The position numbers and the translations under genes are program-made. A stretch of 64,000 bases of DNA from Ruegeria discodermiae (lineage in GTDB: Bacteria; Pseudomonadota; Alphaproteobacteria; Rhodobacterales; Rhodobacteraceae), in the NCBI RefSeq assembly GCF_030758345.1, contig NZ_JAVAMO010000002.1:62001-126000 (forward strand), given 5' to 3'. Each line of letters begins with the position of its first letter. The stretch's first letter is position 1. Below are positions 42,114 through 50,658 of this stretch, piece by piece. A model generated the notes under the pieces. That model was not told the origin of the DNA. It worked only from the letters and a program-made list of their open reading frames with translations, and did not search any database.

Positions 42114-43115
42114 TCAGATCAGCTTGCCCATGGCCACGGCAGTATCCGCCATGCGCATCGAGAAGCCCCATTCATTGTCATACCAGCTCAGGACGCGGCA
42201 CATATTGCCGTCCATCACCTTGGTCTGATCGGTGGCGAAGATCGACGAATGCGGGTCATGGTTGAAATCCATCGAGACCAGTTTTTCGTCGGTCACGCCC
42301 AGAATTCCCTTCAACGGGCCTTCGGCTGCGGCGGTGATCGCGGCGTTGATCTCCTCGGGGCTGGTATCGCGATTGGCCTCAAAAGTCAGATCGACCACTG
42401 AGACATTCGGCGTCGGCACCCGGATCGCCACACCGTCCAGCTTGCCGTTCAGTTCGGGCAGAACCAGCCCCACCGCCTTGGCCGCCCCGGTAGAGGTCGG
42501 GATCATGTTCGCCGCCGCCGCACGGGCGCGGTAGAGGTCCTTGTGCAACGTATCCAGCGTTGGCTGGTCACCGGTATAGGAGTGGATCGTGGTCATGAAC
42601 CCGCGCTTGATGCCGACCGTGTCATTGAGAACCTTGGCAACCGGCGACAGGCAGTTGGTGGTGCAGGAGGCGTTCGAGACAACCAGATCGGCCCCGGTCA
42701 GCGTGCCGTCATTCACCCCGTAAACGATGGTCTTGTCCGCATCCTTGCCGGGGGCCGAGATCAGCACCCGTTTCGCGCCATTCTCCAGATGCGCCTGGCA
42801 GGCCTCTTTCGAGGTGAAGATGCCGGTGCATTCCAACACCACATCCACATGGCTCCAGGGCAGATCGGCGGGGTTGCGGATGGCGGTCACCTCAATCGGG
42901 CCGCGGCCCGCGTCAATGGTGGTCTCGGTCGTCGTGACCTCAGCCGGGAAACGGCCATGCACCGAATCATAGCGCAGCAGATGCGCATTGGTTTCGACCG
43001 GGCCCAGATCGTTGATGGCCACAACTTCGATATCGGTGCGACCGGATTCAATGATCCCACGCAACACATTGCGGCCAATCCGGCCAAATCCGTTGATTGC
43101 TACTGTTACAGCCAC
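42114..43115 (-). CDS. gap: type I glyceraldehyde-3-phosphate dehydrogenase
   Basis: A 333-residue enzyme with NAD-binding [15 protein letters not shown], catalytic Cys in [30 protein letters not shown] and the C-terminal [13 protein letters not shown]. It interconverts glyceraldehyde 3-phosphate and 1,3-bisphosphoglycerate. The GTG at 43115 follows GAGGAGAG and gives the standard length; longer readings to 43718 are rejected. It is divergent from a DeoR regulator, and an operator-like repeat lies between them at 43207-43224. Confidence 0.96.
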   Translation of the reverse strand: MAVTVAINGFGRIGRNVLRGIIESGRTDIEVVAINDLGPVETNAHLLRYDSVHGRFPAEVTTTETTIDAGRGPIEVTAIRNPADLPWSHVDVVLECTGIFTSKEACQAHLENGAKRVLISAPGKDADKTIVYGVNDGTLTGADLVVSNASCTTNCLSPVAKVLNDTVGIKRGFMTTIHSYTGDQPTLDTLHKDLYRARAAAANMIPTSTGAAKAVGLVLPELNGKLDGVAIRVPTPNVSVVDLTFEANRDTSPEEINAAITAAAEGPLKGILGVTDEKLVSMDFNHDPHSSIFATDQTKVMDGNMCRVLSWYDNEWGFSMRMADTAVAMGKLI

Positions 43116-43206
43116 GGTTCTCTCCTCAGACCCTGAATACGTTCGAATTCTACTGTCGGATCGACGGCGTTTTCTAGTGTGGTCAATCGCTTTTGGTCCC
43201 GCCGAA

Positions 43207-43224
43207 CTTGTTAGCGGTAACAAG
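43207..43224. promoter_or_regulatory. LacI-type operator-like repeat upstream of gap
   Basis: CTTGTTA-GCGG-TAACAAG is a perfect 7-bp inverted repeat with a four-base spacer, about 92 bases before gap in a 264-base divergent promoter region. TGTTA-N4-TAACA is the shape of LacI-family operators; in Rhodobacter sphaeroides the LacI-type regulator CceR controls central carbon genes. I infer such a site. No LacI-type gene is in the window. Confidence 0.5.
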
Positions 43225-43379
43225 CATGGCTGATGGCCAATTGTCAAGCGAATCGCCATTAGATGATTGCGGTTTCTGGATACTTTTCTTCGGTTTTGGG
43301 AAATTGTGAGCGAATATGCGCGTTTCCCCTTGAATGTGAACATCACCTGCCTGAGTCTGAGGATGGAAAAGGGAGCCAG

Positions 43380-44144
43380 ATGAACAGCGAAATCCGAAAA
43401 TCGGCCATTCTGGAATTGGCGCAATCCGATGGTATGGTCAGTGTCGAGGGGTTGGCCACGCAGTTCGGCGTCGCAGCCCAGACGATCCGGCGAGATCTGG
43501 CGCAGCTGGCGCAAAAGGGCAAGCTGAACCGGGTCCATGGCGGTGCGGTGCTGCCCTCGGGGCCGACCAGTCTGGATTATGTGCGCAGGCAGAACGTGAA
43601 TGCCGAAGGCAAGGCGAGGATCGGGGCGCTCTGTGCGCAAAACATCCCCGATAACGCGTCGATCTTCATCAATATCGGCACCACGACCGAAGCGGTGGCC
43701 CGCGAATTGACCGGCCATCGCGGATTGCTGGTGGTCACCAACAGCCTGAACATCGCGAATATTCTGGCGGCAAACCCGGAGATTGACATCATTGTCGCGG
43801 GCGGTGCCTTGCGCCGTACCGATGGCGGATTGCTGGGCAATCTGACCACGCAGGTGGTCGATCTGTTCAAGTTCGACCTCGCCGTAATCAGCTGCGCCGC
43901 CATCGACGAGGATGGCGACCTGCTGGATTATGACCTACAAGAAGTCAACGCCACCAAGGCGATCACACGGCAGTCAAAAGCTACTTTCGTGGTGGCCGAT
44001 CACACCAAGTTCCAGCGCCGCGCGCCCGGCAAGATCGGCTCGCTCGGCGACAGCCACACGCTGTTCACCGACGCGCCCGTGCCTGTCGCGCTGCGTGCTC
44101 GCTGTGACGATTTGGGTGTGCGGGTTTGCGAGAGCGATACCTGA
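43380..44144 (+). CDS. DeoR family transcriptional regulator
   Basis: A 254-residue regulator: DeoR-type helix-turn-helix at residues 5-60 ([19 protein letters not shown]), then a sugar-phosphate-sensing domain ([47 protein letters not shown]). Such proteins usually repress sugar or glycerol genes. The ATG at 43380 has GGGAG upstream; the longer frame from 43263 covers promoter sequence. Divergent from gap, which it may regulate. Confidence 0.92.
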   Translation: MNSEIRKSAILELAQSDGMVSVEGLATQFGVAAQTIRRDLAQLAQKGKLNRVHGGAVLPSGPTSLDYVRRQNVNAEGKARIGALCAQNIPDNASIFINIGTTTEAVARELTGHRGLLVVTNSLNIANILAANPEIDIIVAGGALRRTDGGLLGNLTTQVVDLFKFDLAVISCAAIDEDGDLLDYDLQEVNATKAITRQSKATFVVADHTKFQRRAPGKIGSLGDSHTLFTDAPVPVALRARCDDLGVRVCESDT

Positions 44145-44216
44145 TCTAGGTCTGGCCCCAGCCCGCAAAGCCCGGCATAGTCGCGTTATGTCAGCTCATC
44201 CATAGCACGCCCATAC

Positions 44217-45143
44217 ATGTCACGACGCCATTACAACCTGCCCCCCTTTGCCACGCTCTCGGCCTTTGAGGCCGCCGCACGACATCAGAGCTTCAAGGAC
44301 GCCGCGCAGGAGCTGTCTGTCACGCCGGGGGCTGTCAGCCATCAGATCAAGGCGCTGGAGCGGGAACTGGGCTTCGCCTTGTTCCAACGTCGCCATCGCG
44401 GAGTAGAATTGACCGAGGCGGGGCGCGATCTGTTCCAGGGCCTGTCGGCCGGGTTCAGCCGAATGTCGCAGAGCCTTCAGGCGCTGCGCGAGCGGTCCGA
44501 GGACAAGGTGGTCACCATCGGCTCGACTTCTGCGGTGGCGACATTGTGGCTGTCGCAGGCGGTGCTGCGGTTCTGGCGCGAGCACCCGGATATCAACGTG
44601 AACCAGATTGTGCGGGACCGCCCCTTTGCCAATCCGGGCGATCTTGATCTGTTCATCTGGTACGGCCCCTACCGCCATTCCGAGGTGGACCGCACCGTGC
44701 TTTATCGTGACCGGCTGGTGCCGGTGGCGCGGCCGGAACTGGCCGCATCACTTCACGGGGCGGACCTCGCGACGCTGGCCAGTCAGCGGCTGATCCACAT
44801 GACCTCTGACAATTCCACCTGGACCGAATGGGGTGACTGGTTCCGGCAATTGGGCCATGACGGACCGATCACTGCGGGCATACGGGTGAACAATTACGCC
44901 ATAGCGCTGCAAGCCGCACAGGATGGTGCCGGGCTGGCGCTAGGATGGGAACGCCTGATCGCACCGCTACTGAGCAGTGGCGCCCTTGTGGCGATCACAC
45001 CGCATATGCTGCGCGCGCCGCACCGGTTCTACATCCATGGCAAACCCGATGCCGATCTGTCGGCCAGCGCCATGCAGCTGCGCGACTGGATCATCCGGGA
45101 AATTCGCTCGGGCTCACATGATTTGAATTCACCTCAAACGTAA
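44217..45143 (+). CDS. LysR family transcriptional regulator (GcvA-like)
   Basis: A 308-residue LysR protein with helix-turn-helix FKDAAQELSVTPGAVSHQIK near residues 27-46 and LFQRRHRGVELTEAG, then a substrate-binding co-inducer domain that opens VVTIGSTSAVATLWL. The Rieske oxygenase gene starts 73 bases downstream in the same direction, which makes it the most likely target. The GcvA-type sequence style is common for regulators of amine and amino-acid genes in Rhodobacterales. Confidence 0.92.
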   Translation: MSRRHYNLPPFATLSAFEAAARHQSFKDAAQELSVTPGAVSHQIKALERELGFALFQRRHRGVELTEAGRDLFQGLSAGFSRMSQSLQALRERSEDKVVTIGSTSAVATLWLSQAVLRFWREHPDINVNQIVRDRPFANPGDLDLFIWYGPYRHSEVDRTVLYRDRLVPVARPELAASLHGADLATLASQRLIHMTSDNSTWTEWGDWFRQLGHDGPITAGIRVNNYAIALQAAQDGAGLALGWERLIAPLLSSGALVAITPHMLRAPHRFYIHGKPDADLSASAMQLRDWIIREIRSGSHDLNSPQT

Positions 45144-45216
45144 CTTTTCTGAGGTTGTGAGTCGCCGCCAAACCGCATTCAATGCCGCTCCGACACTCAC
45201 TTGCGGAGGACGCCAG

Positions 45217-46374
45217 ATGAACAAACCGACACAGCTCGCACCGGTCATGACATCGGTGAACACCGCAAACGGCTTGCCAAACGCGCATTACACCGATTCC
45301 GAGGTCTTTGCCGAAGAGCGTAGCGCCGTGTTGTTCGCGAACTGGTCAGGGGTGGGATTTGGCAAGGACATCCCGGAAACCGGCGATGCAAAGCCTATCG
45401 ATTTTCTCGGTATGCCGCTGCTTTTGGTGCGCGATAAGGACGGTGAAGTCGGCGTGTTCCAGAACACCTGCCGTCACCGGGGCATGATCCTGGTCGACGC
45501 GCCCAAGAAGATCACCGGCGCGATCCGCTGCCCCTATCACAGCTGGTGTTACGACCTGAAAGGCCGTCTGCGCGCCACGCCGCATGTGGGCGGGCCGGGC
45601 CAGAACCAGCATGGGGATGTGAAGCTGGACGAGTTGGGACTGGTCCGCATCCGATCCCATGTCTGGAAGGACGTGATTTTCGTCAATATTGACGGCAACG
45701 CCCCGGATTTCGAGATCGCCCATGCCGATCTGCTGAGCCGTTGGTCCGAGTTTGATCAGCCCTTGCATGCGGGCGGCGGTTCCTCCTCCTTCAAGCTTGA
45801 GGTTGCCACCAATTGGAAGCTCGCGGTCGAAAACTACTGCGAAAGCTACCACCTGCCCTGGGTGCATCCCGGCCTCAACAGCTATTCCCGGCTGGAGGAT
45901 CACTACAACATCGAGAAACGCGGGGCCTATTCCGGACAGGGCACGCTGGTCTACCGGCAGCTCAAAGGCGTGGATGGTGCCGTCTTTCCCGATTTCGCCG
46001 GGCTCAGCGAGAAATGGGATGAAGGTGCGGAATATATCGCGGTCTATCCCAATGTGCTGTTGGGCGTGCAGCGCGACCACACCTTCGCGATTGTGCTGGA
46101 GCCGGTCGGCTGCGAGCGCACCGTCGAGCATGTGGAGCTCTACTATGCCCAATCCAATGCCGACACGCCCGAGTTGAGCGATCTGCGCGAGGCCAATGCG
46201 CAGCAATGGCGCGGGGTGTTCGAAGAGGATGTTTTTGTTGTCGAGGGCATGCAGAAAGGGCGTCACGGGGTGCTGTTCGACGGCGGACGCTTCTCGCCGG
46301 TGATGGACGGGCCCACGCATAACTTCCACCATTGGGTGGCCAGCCAGGTCGAGGCAGGCCGGACCACGTTGTGA
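45217..46374 (+). CDS. Rieske non-haem iron oxygenase, alpha subunit (quaternary-amine type candidate)
   Basis: A 385-residue oxygenase. The Rieske ligands are Cys85 and His87 (CRHRG) and Cys105 and His108 (CPYHSW). The catalytic iron ligands are His212 and His217 in ENYCESYHLPWVHP. The residue that bridges the two metal centres is Glu209, where naphthalene-type dioxygenases have Asp; Glu here is a feature of the carnitine, betaine and stachydrine oxygenase group. No reductase gene is in the window. GGAGGA precedes the ATG at 45217. Its stop overlaps a 79-residue gene. Substrate uncertain: a methylated amine is inferred, an aromatic is possible given the neighbouring operon. Confidence 0.9.
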   Translation: MNKPTQLAPVMTSVNTANGLPNAHYTDSEVFAEERSAVLFANWSGVGFGKDIPETGDAKPIDFLGMPLLLVRDKDGEVGVFQNTCRHRGMILVDAPKKITGAIRCPYHSWCYDLKGRLRATPHVGGPGQNQHGDVKLDELGLVRIRSHVWKDVIFVNIDGNAPDFEIAHADLLSRWSEFDQPLHAGGGSSSFKLEVATNWKLAVENYCESYHLPWVHPGLNSYSRLEDHYNIEKRGAYSGQGTLVYRQLKGVDGAVFPDFAGLSEKWDEGAEYIAVYPNVLLGVQRDHTFAIVLEPVGCERTVEHVELYYAQSNADTPELSDLREANAQQWRGVFEEDVFVVEGMQKGRHGVLFDGGRFSPVMDGPTHNFHHWVASQVEAGRTTL

Positions 46375-46610
46375 GTGACGCCGCGCTGGATCAACTCTTG
46401 CTGAAGGCACATGCCGAAGATGACAAGGCGGCACTGGTGCGACTTTACACAGAGGCCGCCGATCAAAGTGAGGCAGGTGGCAACGTGGATGCCGCCTGCT
46501 TTTACCTGACCCACGCCTTAGTTTTTGCGCTGGAAACCGGTGCATCCGAAGCGAAGCAACTGAATGCGCGTCTGGTCGAGAAGGGTCGCGCGCACCCTTG
46601 GCAGCCCTGA
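46371..46610 (+). CDS. small helical protein coupled to the Rieske oxygenase
   Basis: A 79-residue cytosolic protein whose GTG start overlaps the oxygenase stop by GTGA. It has a TPR-like helical pattern (LRLYTEAADQ-like segment ALVRLYTEAADQSEAGGNVD, then ACFYLTHALVFALETGAS). No family name comes to mind with certainty. Tight coupling suggests it assists or stabilises the oxygenase. It converges with hpaH four bases away. Confidence 0.75.
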   Translation: MSDAALDQLLLKAHAEDDKAALVRLYTEAADQSEAGGNVDAACFYLTHALVFALETGASEAKQLNARLVEKGRAHPWQP

Positions 46611-46614
46611 ACCC

Positions 46615-47412
46615 TCAGGCGAAATTCACCGAGACCGACCCGAAGGGGCCGAAATCGGCAAGGATGCGCGTGCCGGGAGGGCACTCAATGGGCCGGATGA
46701 AGCTACCCGACAGGATGATCTGTCCCGGTTCGATCTTCTGGCCATATTGCGCCATGCGGCGGGCAAGCCAGACCACGCTTTCCACCGGATCGTTCAGCAC
46801 GCCGGCGCCCAGCCCGGTCTCTTCGAGCTCATCATCACGGAAGGTCAGTGCACCCACCCAGCGCAGGTCGAAGTCTTCGATGCCATGCCGTTCAGAGCCC
46901 AGCACCACACCGGCATTGGCGGCGTTGTCGCTGATCGTGTCAAACACATTACGTGCCTGGCCGCTATCGGGGTCAGCGCGCAGAATTCTCGTGTCGAGGA
47001 TTTCGATGGCGGGGCAGACATAATCGGTTGCCGCGCGGATATCCTCCGCCGTCACATCCCCACCCAAGGGTGATTTCATCACAAAGGCAATTTCAGTCTC
47101 GATCCGGGGCTGGATAAAGCGGCCTTGCGGCACGGTCGCCCCGGTCTCGAACGCCATATCGTCAAACAGGATACCGCTATCGGGAATGTCGATCTTAAGC
47201 GCCGATTGCATCGCTTTCGAGGTCAGCCCGATCTTCCACCCGATCACGCGTCGGCCCTGCGCCAGTTTGTGCGTCATCAAGGCGCTCTGCACAGCATAGG
47301 CATCATCCATTGCCATATCCGGATAGCGCAGGCTCAGCAGCCCAATCTGCTGACCGGTCTCTTCAGCGCGCAGCAGGTCAGTGGCAGCCTGCGCGTGGTC
47401 TTCTGGGGTCAT
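46615..47412 (-). CDS. hpaH: 2-oxo-hept-4-ene-1,7-dioate hydratase (HpaH family)
   Basis: A 265-residue hydratase of the MhpD/HpaH family. Segments GWKIGLTSKAMQSAL, PRIETEIAFVMKSPL and LGSERHGIEDFDLRWVG are typical and include the acidic metal ligands (ETE). In homoprotocatechuate degradation it hydrates 2-oxo-hept-3-ene-dioate before aldol cleavage. It is the last gene of the hpa operon and overlaps the FAH-family gene by four bases. The aldolase HpaI that would follow is not in the window. Confidence 0.92.
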   Translation of the reverse strand: MTPEDHAQAATDLLRAEETGQQIGLLSLRYPDMAMDDAYAVQSALMTHKLAQGRRVIGWKIGLTSKAMQSALKIDIPDSGILFDDMAFETGATVPQGRFIQPRIETEIAFVMKSPLGGDVTAEDIRAATDYVCPAIEILDTRILRADPDSGQARNVFDTISDNAANAGVVLGSERHGIEDFDLRWVGALTFRDDELEETGLGAGVLNDPVESVVWLARRMAQYGQKIEPGQIILSGSFIRPIECPPGTRILADFGPFGSVSVNFA

Positions 47413-48260
47413 GCCTCGTCCTCCACCCCGTTGCGCAGGGTGCCGATCCCCTCAACCTCAACTTCGACTACGTCGCCGGGCACCAGGTAGCGCGGCGGAT
47501 CGAACCGCGCGCCCGCGCCGGTGGGCGTGCCGGTGACGATGATGTCGCCGGGTTCCAGCGTGGTGAAGGTCGAGATATAGGCAATCTCATCACGGATCGG
47601 AAACATCATGCGGTCGAGCGTATCCTCCTGCCGTACCTCGCCGTTCACCCGTGTCACGATCCGTGCCTTATCCAGCTGTGTGGGGTCGGTGAAGGGCACC
47701 AGCCACGGGCCCATCGCGCCCGACCGGTCCCAGTTCTTGCCCTGCGTCACGTTGAATTTCGCGTGACGCACCCAGTCGCGGATGGTGCCCTCATTGCAGA
47801 GTGTCAACGCTGCGATGTGGTCATAGGCGTTCTCGGCGGCGATCCGGCGGCCCCCTTTGCCGATCACCACGGCGACCTCGCCTTCATAGTCGAGCGTCTG
47901 GTTCTCGGGCGGGCGGATCAGGGGCTGGCCATGCCCGGTAAAGGACGACGCAAAACGGGGGAACAAAGACATGTATTTTGGCTGCGCGCTGCCATCCTTG
48001 TATTCGGCATTGCGGTCCGGGAAGTTCACGCCGACACAGATGATCTTGCCCGGGCTCGGAACAGGGATCTGGTAAGTGACATTTTTATGCGTCACCACCC
48101 TGCCCCGCGCCGCCTGCTCCAGCGTGGCGAACCCATCCGCTGCGATCACATCGCGCAAGCTGGGCCAGTCGGGGAAGAGCGGGTTGAGTGCGATCAGGCC
48201 GTCGTCAGTCACCGCGCCATAATACGTCTCGCCCCCGGCAGAATAGGTGGCAAACCTCAT
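47409..48260 (-). CDS. fumarylacetoacetate hydrolase family protein (HpaG-type decarboxylase/isomerase)
   Basis: A 283-residue enzyme with a short N-terminal domain and the FAH catalytic domain from about residue 75. Metal-site segments include ICVGVNFPDRNAEYK, LDYEGEVAVVIGKGGRRI and VTGTPTGAGARFDPPRY. In this operon it most likely decarboxylates 5-oxo-pent-3-ene-1,2,5-tricarboxylate. Enterobacterial HpaG carries two FAH domains, whereas this protein has one; the separate isomerase HpaF is present. It overlaps its neighbours by ATGA. Confidence 0.88.
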   Translation of the reverse strand: MRFATYSAGGETYYGAVTDDGLIALNPLFPDWPSLRDVIAADGFATLEQAARGRVVTHKNVTYQIPVPSPGKIICVGVNFPDRNAEYKDGSAQPKYMSLFPRFASSFTGHGQPLIRPPENQTLDYEGEVAVVIGKGGRRIAAENAYDHIAALTLCNEGTIRDWVRHAKFNVTQGKNWDRSGAMGPWLVPFTDPTQLDKARIVTRVNGEVRQEDTLDRMMFPIRDEIAYISTFTTLEPGDIIVTGTPTGAGARFDPPRYLVPGDVVEVEVEGIGTLRNGVEDEA

Positions 48261-49654
48261 GCGATCTCCTTCCAGACCTCGTCGATGACACCCGCGGCCA
48301 TCATGACATCCTCGCGGGTACAGTCGAACTGCCCGACCGAGAAACGGATGATCTTGCGGCCCTCATGCAGGCCTTGGGTAAGGTAGATGCGCCCATCGTC
48401 GTTGAGCGCGTCCACCAGCCGCTGCTGCATTTGATCATCCCCGGGACAGCGGAAGGAAAAGAGGCTCAAGATGGGTTCCGTCACAATCTCGAACCCCTCC
48501 AGCGCCCGGATGCGATCACAAACCTCCCCGGACCATGTGACGTGATTGCGGATACGGCTGCGCAAACCCTCGACCCCGTAGGACCGTAGAAGGAACCAGA
48601 TTTTCAGCGCGCGAAAGCGGCGACCCAGTGGGATGGTCCATTCGGAATAGTTGGTCACGGCTTCACCGGAGGTCTTGAGATATTCCGGCTCGATCTTCAG
48701 CGTGTTCAGCTGTGCCTGCGGGTCGCGTAGGAACTGCACCGAGCAATCGAACTGCGCGCCCAGCCATTTATGCGGGTTGAAGACGATACTGTCGAACCCG
48801 TCCACATCTGCCCAGAAGTCCTCGCGAAATTCTGGACAGATCATCGCCGCCCCCGCCCAGGCTGCGTCGAGATGGGTATAGAGATCTTCGTCCCGCGACA
48901 CCTGCAGCAACGGTCCCAGAATGTCGCTCGCCCCGATCCCTGTCGCACCTGTCACCGCGATGATCCCCGCTGGAATATGCCCCGCTGCGCGGTCGGCGGC
49001 GATGGCCTGCCGCAGCGCCGCCACGTCGATCCCGTAGCGCGGGCCGGTTGTGCCGATCTTGACCAGATTGTCCTGCCCGATCCCCGCCACCCAGCAAGCT
49101 CGGTCGATCGAGGAATGCACCTGATCCGAGCAGTAGATCCGCAAGTGTCCCTGCCCCGACAACCCCGCACGATTGCCACGCCAGCCGGTGGCGCGTTCGC
49201 GCATGGTCAGCACCGCTGAAAGCGTTGCCGAAGACGCGCTGTCCTGAATGACGCCGCTATAGCCTTCGGCCAGTCCCAATGCCTGTCGCAGCCAATCGAT
49301 CATGACCCCTTCGACCTCTGTTGCGGCGGGCGAGGTCTGCCAGAGCATGCATTGCACCGCCAGCGTCGACACCAGCATCTCGGCCAGCATGGACGGGGGC
49401 GCCGCATTGGCCGGGAAATAGGCGAAGAAACGGGGATGCTGCCAATGGGTGACACCGGGCATCACGATGCGTTCCACATCGGCCAGGATCATCTCCATCG
49501 CCTCGCCGCTCTCCGGAGGCGCAACAGGCAATTGCGCCGCGATCTCACCGGGCGCGGTCTGTGCCCGTACGGGCCGGTCGCGCAGGGTCTTGTGATAGTC
49601 CGCGGCCCAATCCGAGATATGCTTGCCCCAATGGGCGAATTCATCCCAATCCAT
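48257..49654 (-). CDS. PLP-dependent aromatic-L-amino-acid decarboxylase family protein
   Basis: A 465-residue group II decarboxylase. The substrate region MPGVTHWQHPRFFAYFPAN, the PLP-facing THLDAAWAGAAMICPEF and the Schiff-base Lys in NPHKWLGAQFDCS are typical of DOPA/tryptophan/phenylalanine decarboxylases. Product would be an aromatic amine, or an aldehyde if it acts as an aldehyde synthase. It is embedded in the homoprotocatechuate operon between hpaD and the FAH gene, so it may funnel an aromatic amino acid into that pathway. ATG at 49654 is preferred; a GTG at 49666 overlapping hpaD is possible. Confidence 0.9.
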   Translation of the reverse strand: MDWDEFAHWGKHISDWAADYHKTLRDRPVRAQTAPGEIAAQLPVAPPESGEAMEMILADVERIVMPGVTHWQHPRFFAYFPANAAPPSMLAEMLVSTLAVQCMLWQTSPAATEVEGVMIDWLRQALGLAEGYSGVIQDSASSATLSAVLTMRERATGWRGNRAGLSGQGHLRIYCSDQVHSSIDRACWVAGIGQDNLVKIGTTGPRYGIDVAALRQAIAADRAAGHIPAGIIAVTGATGIGASDILGPLLQVSRDEDLYTHLDAAWAGAAMICPEFREDFWADVDGFDSIVFNPHKWLGAQFDCSVQFLRDPQAQLNTLKIEPEYLKTSGEAVTNYSEWTIPLGRRFRALKIWFLLRSYGVEGLRSRIRNHVTWSGEVCDRIRALEGFEIVTEPILSLFSFRCPGDDQMQQRLVDALNDDGRIYLTQGLHEGRKIIRFSVGQFDCTREDVMMAAGVIDEVWKEIA

Positions 49655-49662
49655 GTCAGCCC

Positions 49663-50646
49663 TCACGGCGCGATGATCGGCGTGGCGTCAAGCTCGGCCT
49701 CAGTCACCGGAACACCCACAAATTCGGTCCCATGCTCAAACCAGCTGCGCGGTGCGGGCGCGCCCCAAAGCGTCTGCCGCTGCGGGTCCTTCAGGTCCCA
49801 TTTGATCGGTTCGTGGTCGGGATCGACCGTCTGATAATCCGAGCTGTAGATCTCAATCCGATGCCCATCCGGGTCGAGGATATAGAGGAAGAACGCATTC
49901 GAAATTCCGTGCCGCCCCGGCCCGCGCTCGATATTGCCCACATAGCCGGTGGTCGCCATCACATCGAGCAGGTCGATGATGTGCAGCGGGTTGGCGACCC
50001 AGAAGGCCACGTGATGCATGCGCGGCCCGCGCCCGTTGGTAAAGGCCATATCGTGCACCCCGCCCTTGCGGTGCAACCACGCGGCCCAAAGGCGGCTGGT
50101 GTCCTCGTCCTCGGTGTATTCCGTCACCCGGAACCCGAAATCGCTGTAAAACGCCACGCTCTCATCCACGTTGCGCGAGAAACAGTTGAAGTGATCAATC
50201 CGCAGCGGCCTGACCCCGTGATACCGCCCGTATTCCTGATGAATGGGCGTCAGCCGGTCCATCTGGTGATAAAACTCCAGCGGGATGCCCATATTGTCCG
50301 AGGTCAGCAGGGTGCGGCCCTGATAGGGCCGCTGCACCCATTCCGTGGGCCGTCCTTTGGCGCGGAAATAGGCATCGGCGCGGTCCAGATCGTCTTCGTC
50401 AAAGGTCTTGAAGCCCATCACCTCGACGGTGCCAGGCTGGTCGGATTTCTGCAGGATCACCGAGTGATGCCCGCGTTCCTCCAACGCGCGCAGATAGATG
50501 TGGCTTTCGTCCTCATCTGCCACCTGCAACCCGAACATATCGACATAAAACGCCCGCGAGGCGGCCAGATCGCTGACATTCAGGCACACATGGCTGAGGC
50601 GAATGGTGTTGAACGCGGGATAGAGATTGGGGGCGGGAACCGGCAT
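49663..50646 (-). CDS. hpaD: 3,4-dihydroxyphenylacetate 2,3-dioxygenase (type I extradiol)
   Basis: A 327-residue dioxygenase with two vicinal-oxygen-chelate domains. The second holds the iron ligands: His in LRIDHFNCFS, His in RMHHVAFWVA and Glu in HRIEIYSSDY. It opens the ring of homoprotocatechuate at the 2,3 position, giving 5-carboxymethyl-2-hydroxymuconate semialdehyde for HpaE. This is the VOC type (as in Brevibacterium and Arthrobacter HpcD), not the LigB type of Escherichia coli. It lies 12 bases after hpaE. Confidence 0.93.
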   Translation of the reverse strand: MPVPAPNLYPAFNTIRLSHVCLNVSDLAASRAFYVDMFGLQVADEDESHIYLRALEERGHHSVILQKSDQPGTVEVMGFKTFDEDDLDRADAYFRAKGRPTEWVQRPYQGRTLLTSDNMGIPLEFYHQMDRLTPIHQEYGRYHGVRPLRIDHFNCFSRNVDESVAFYSDFGFRVTEYTEDEDTSRLWAAWLHRKGGVHDMAFTNGRGPRMHHVAFWVANPLHIIDLLDVMATTGYVGNIERGPGRHGISNAFFLYILDPDGHRIEIYSSDYQTVDPDHEPIKWDLKDPQRQTLWGAPAPRSWFEHGTEFVGVPVTEAELDATPIIAP

Positions 50647-50658
50647 GTCGTCTCTCCT

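Noticed and set aside
42114-43718. A 534-residue version of the gap gene starting at 43718
   Set aside because: The extra 201 residues run through the divergent promoter and into the DeoR gene; the GTG at 43115 with a good ribosome-binding site gives the standard length.
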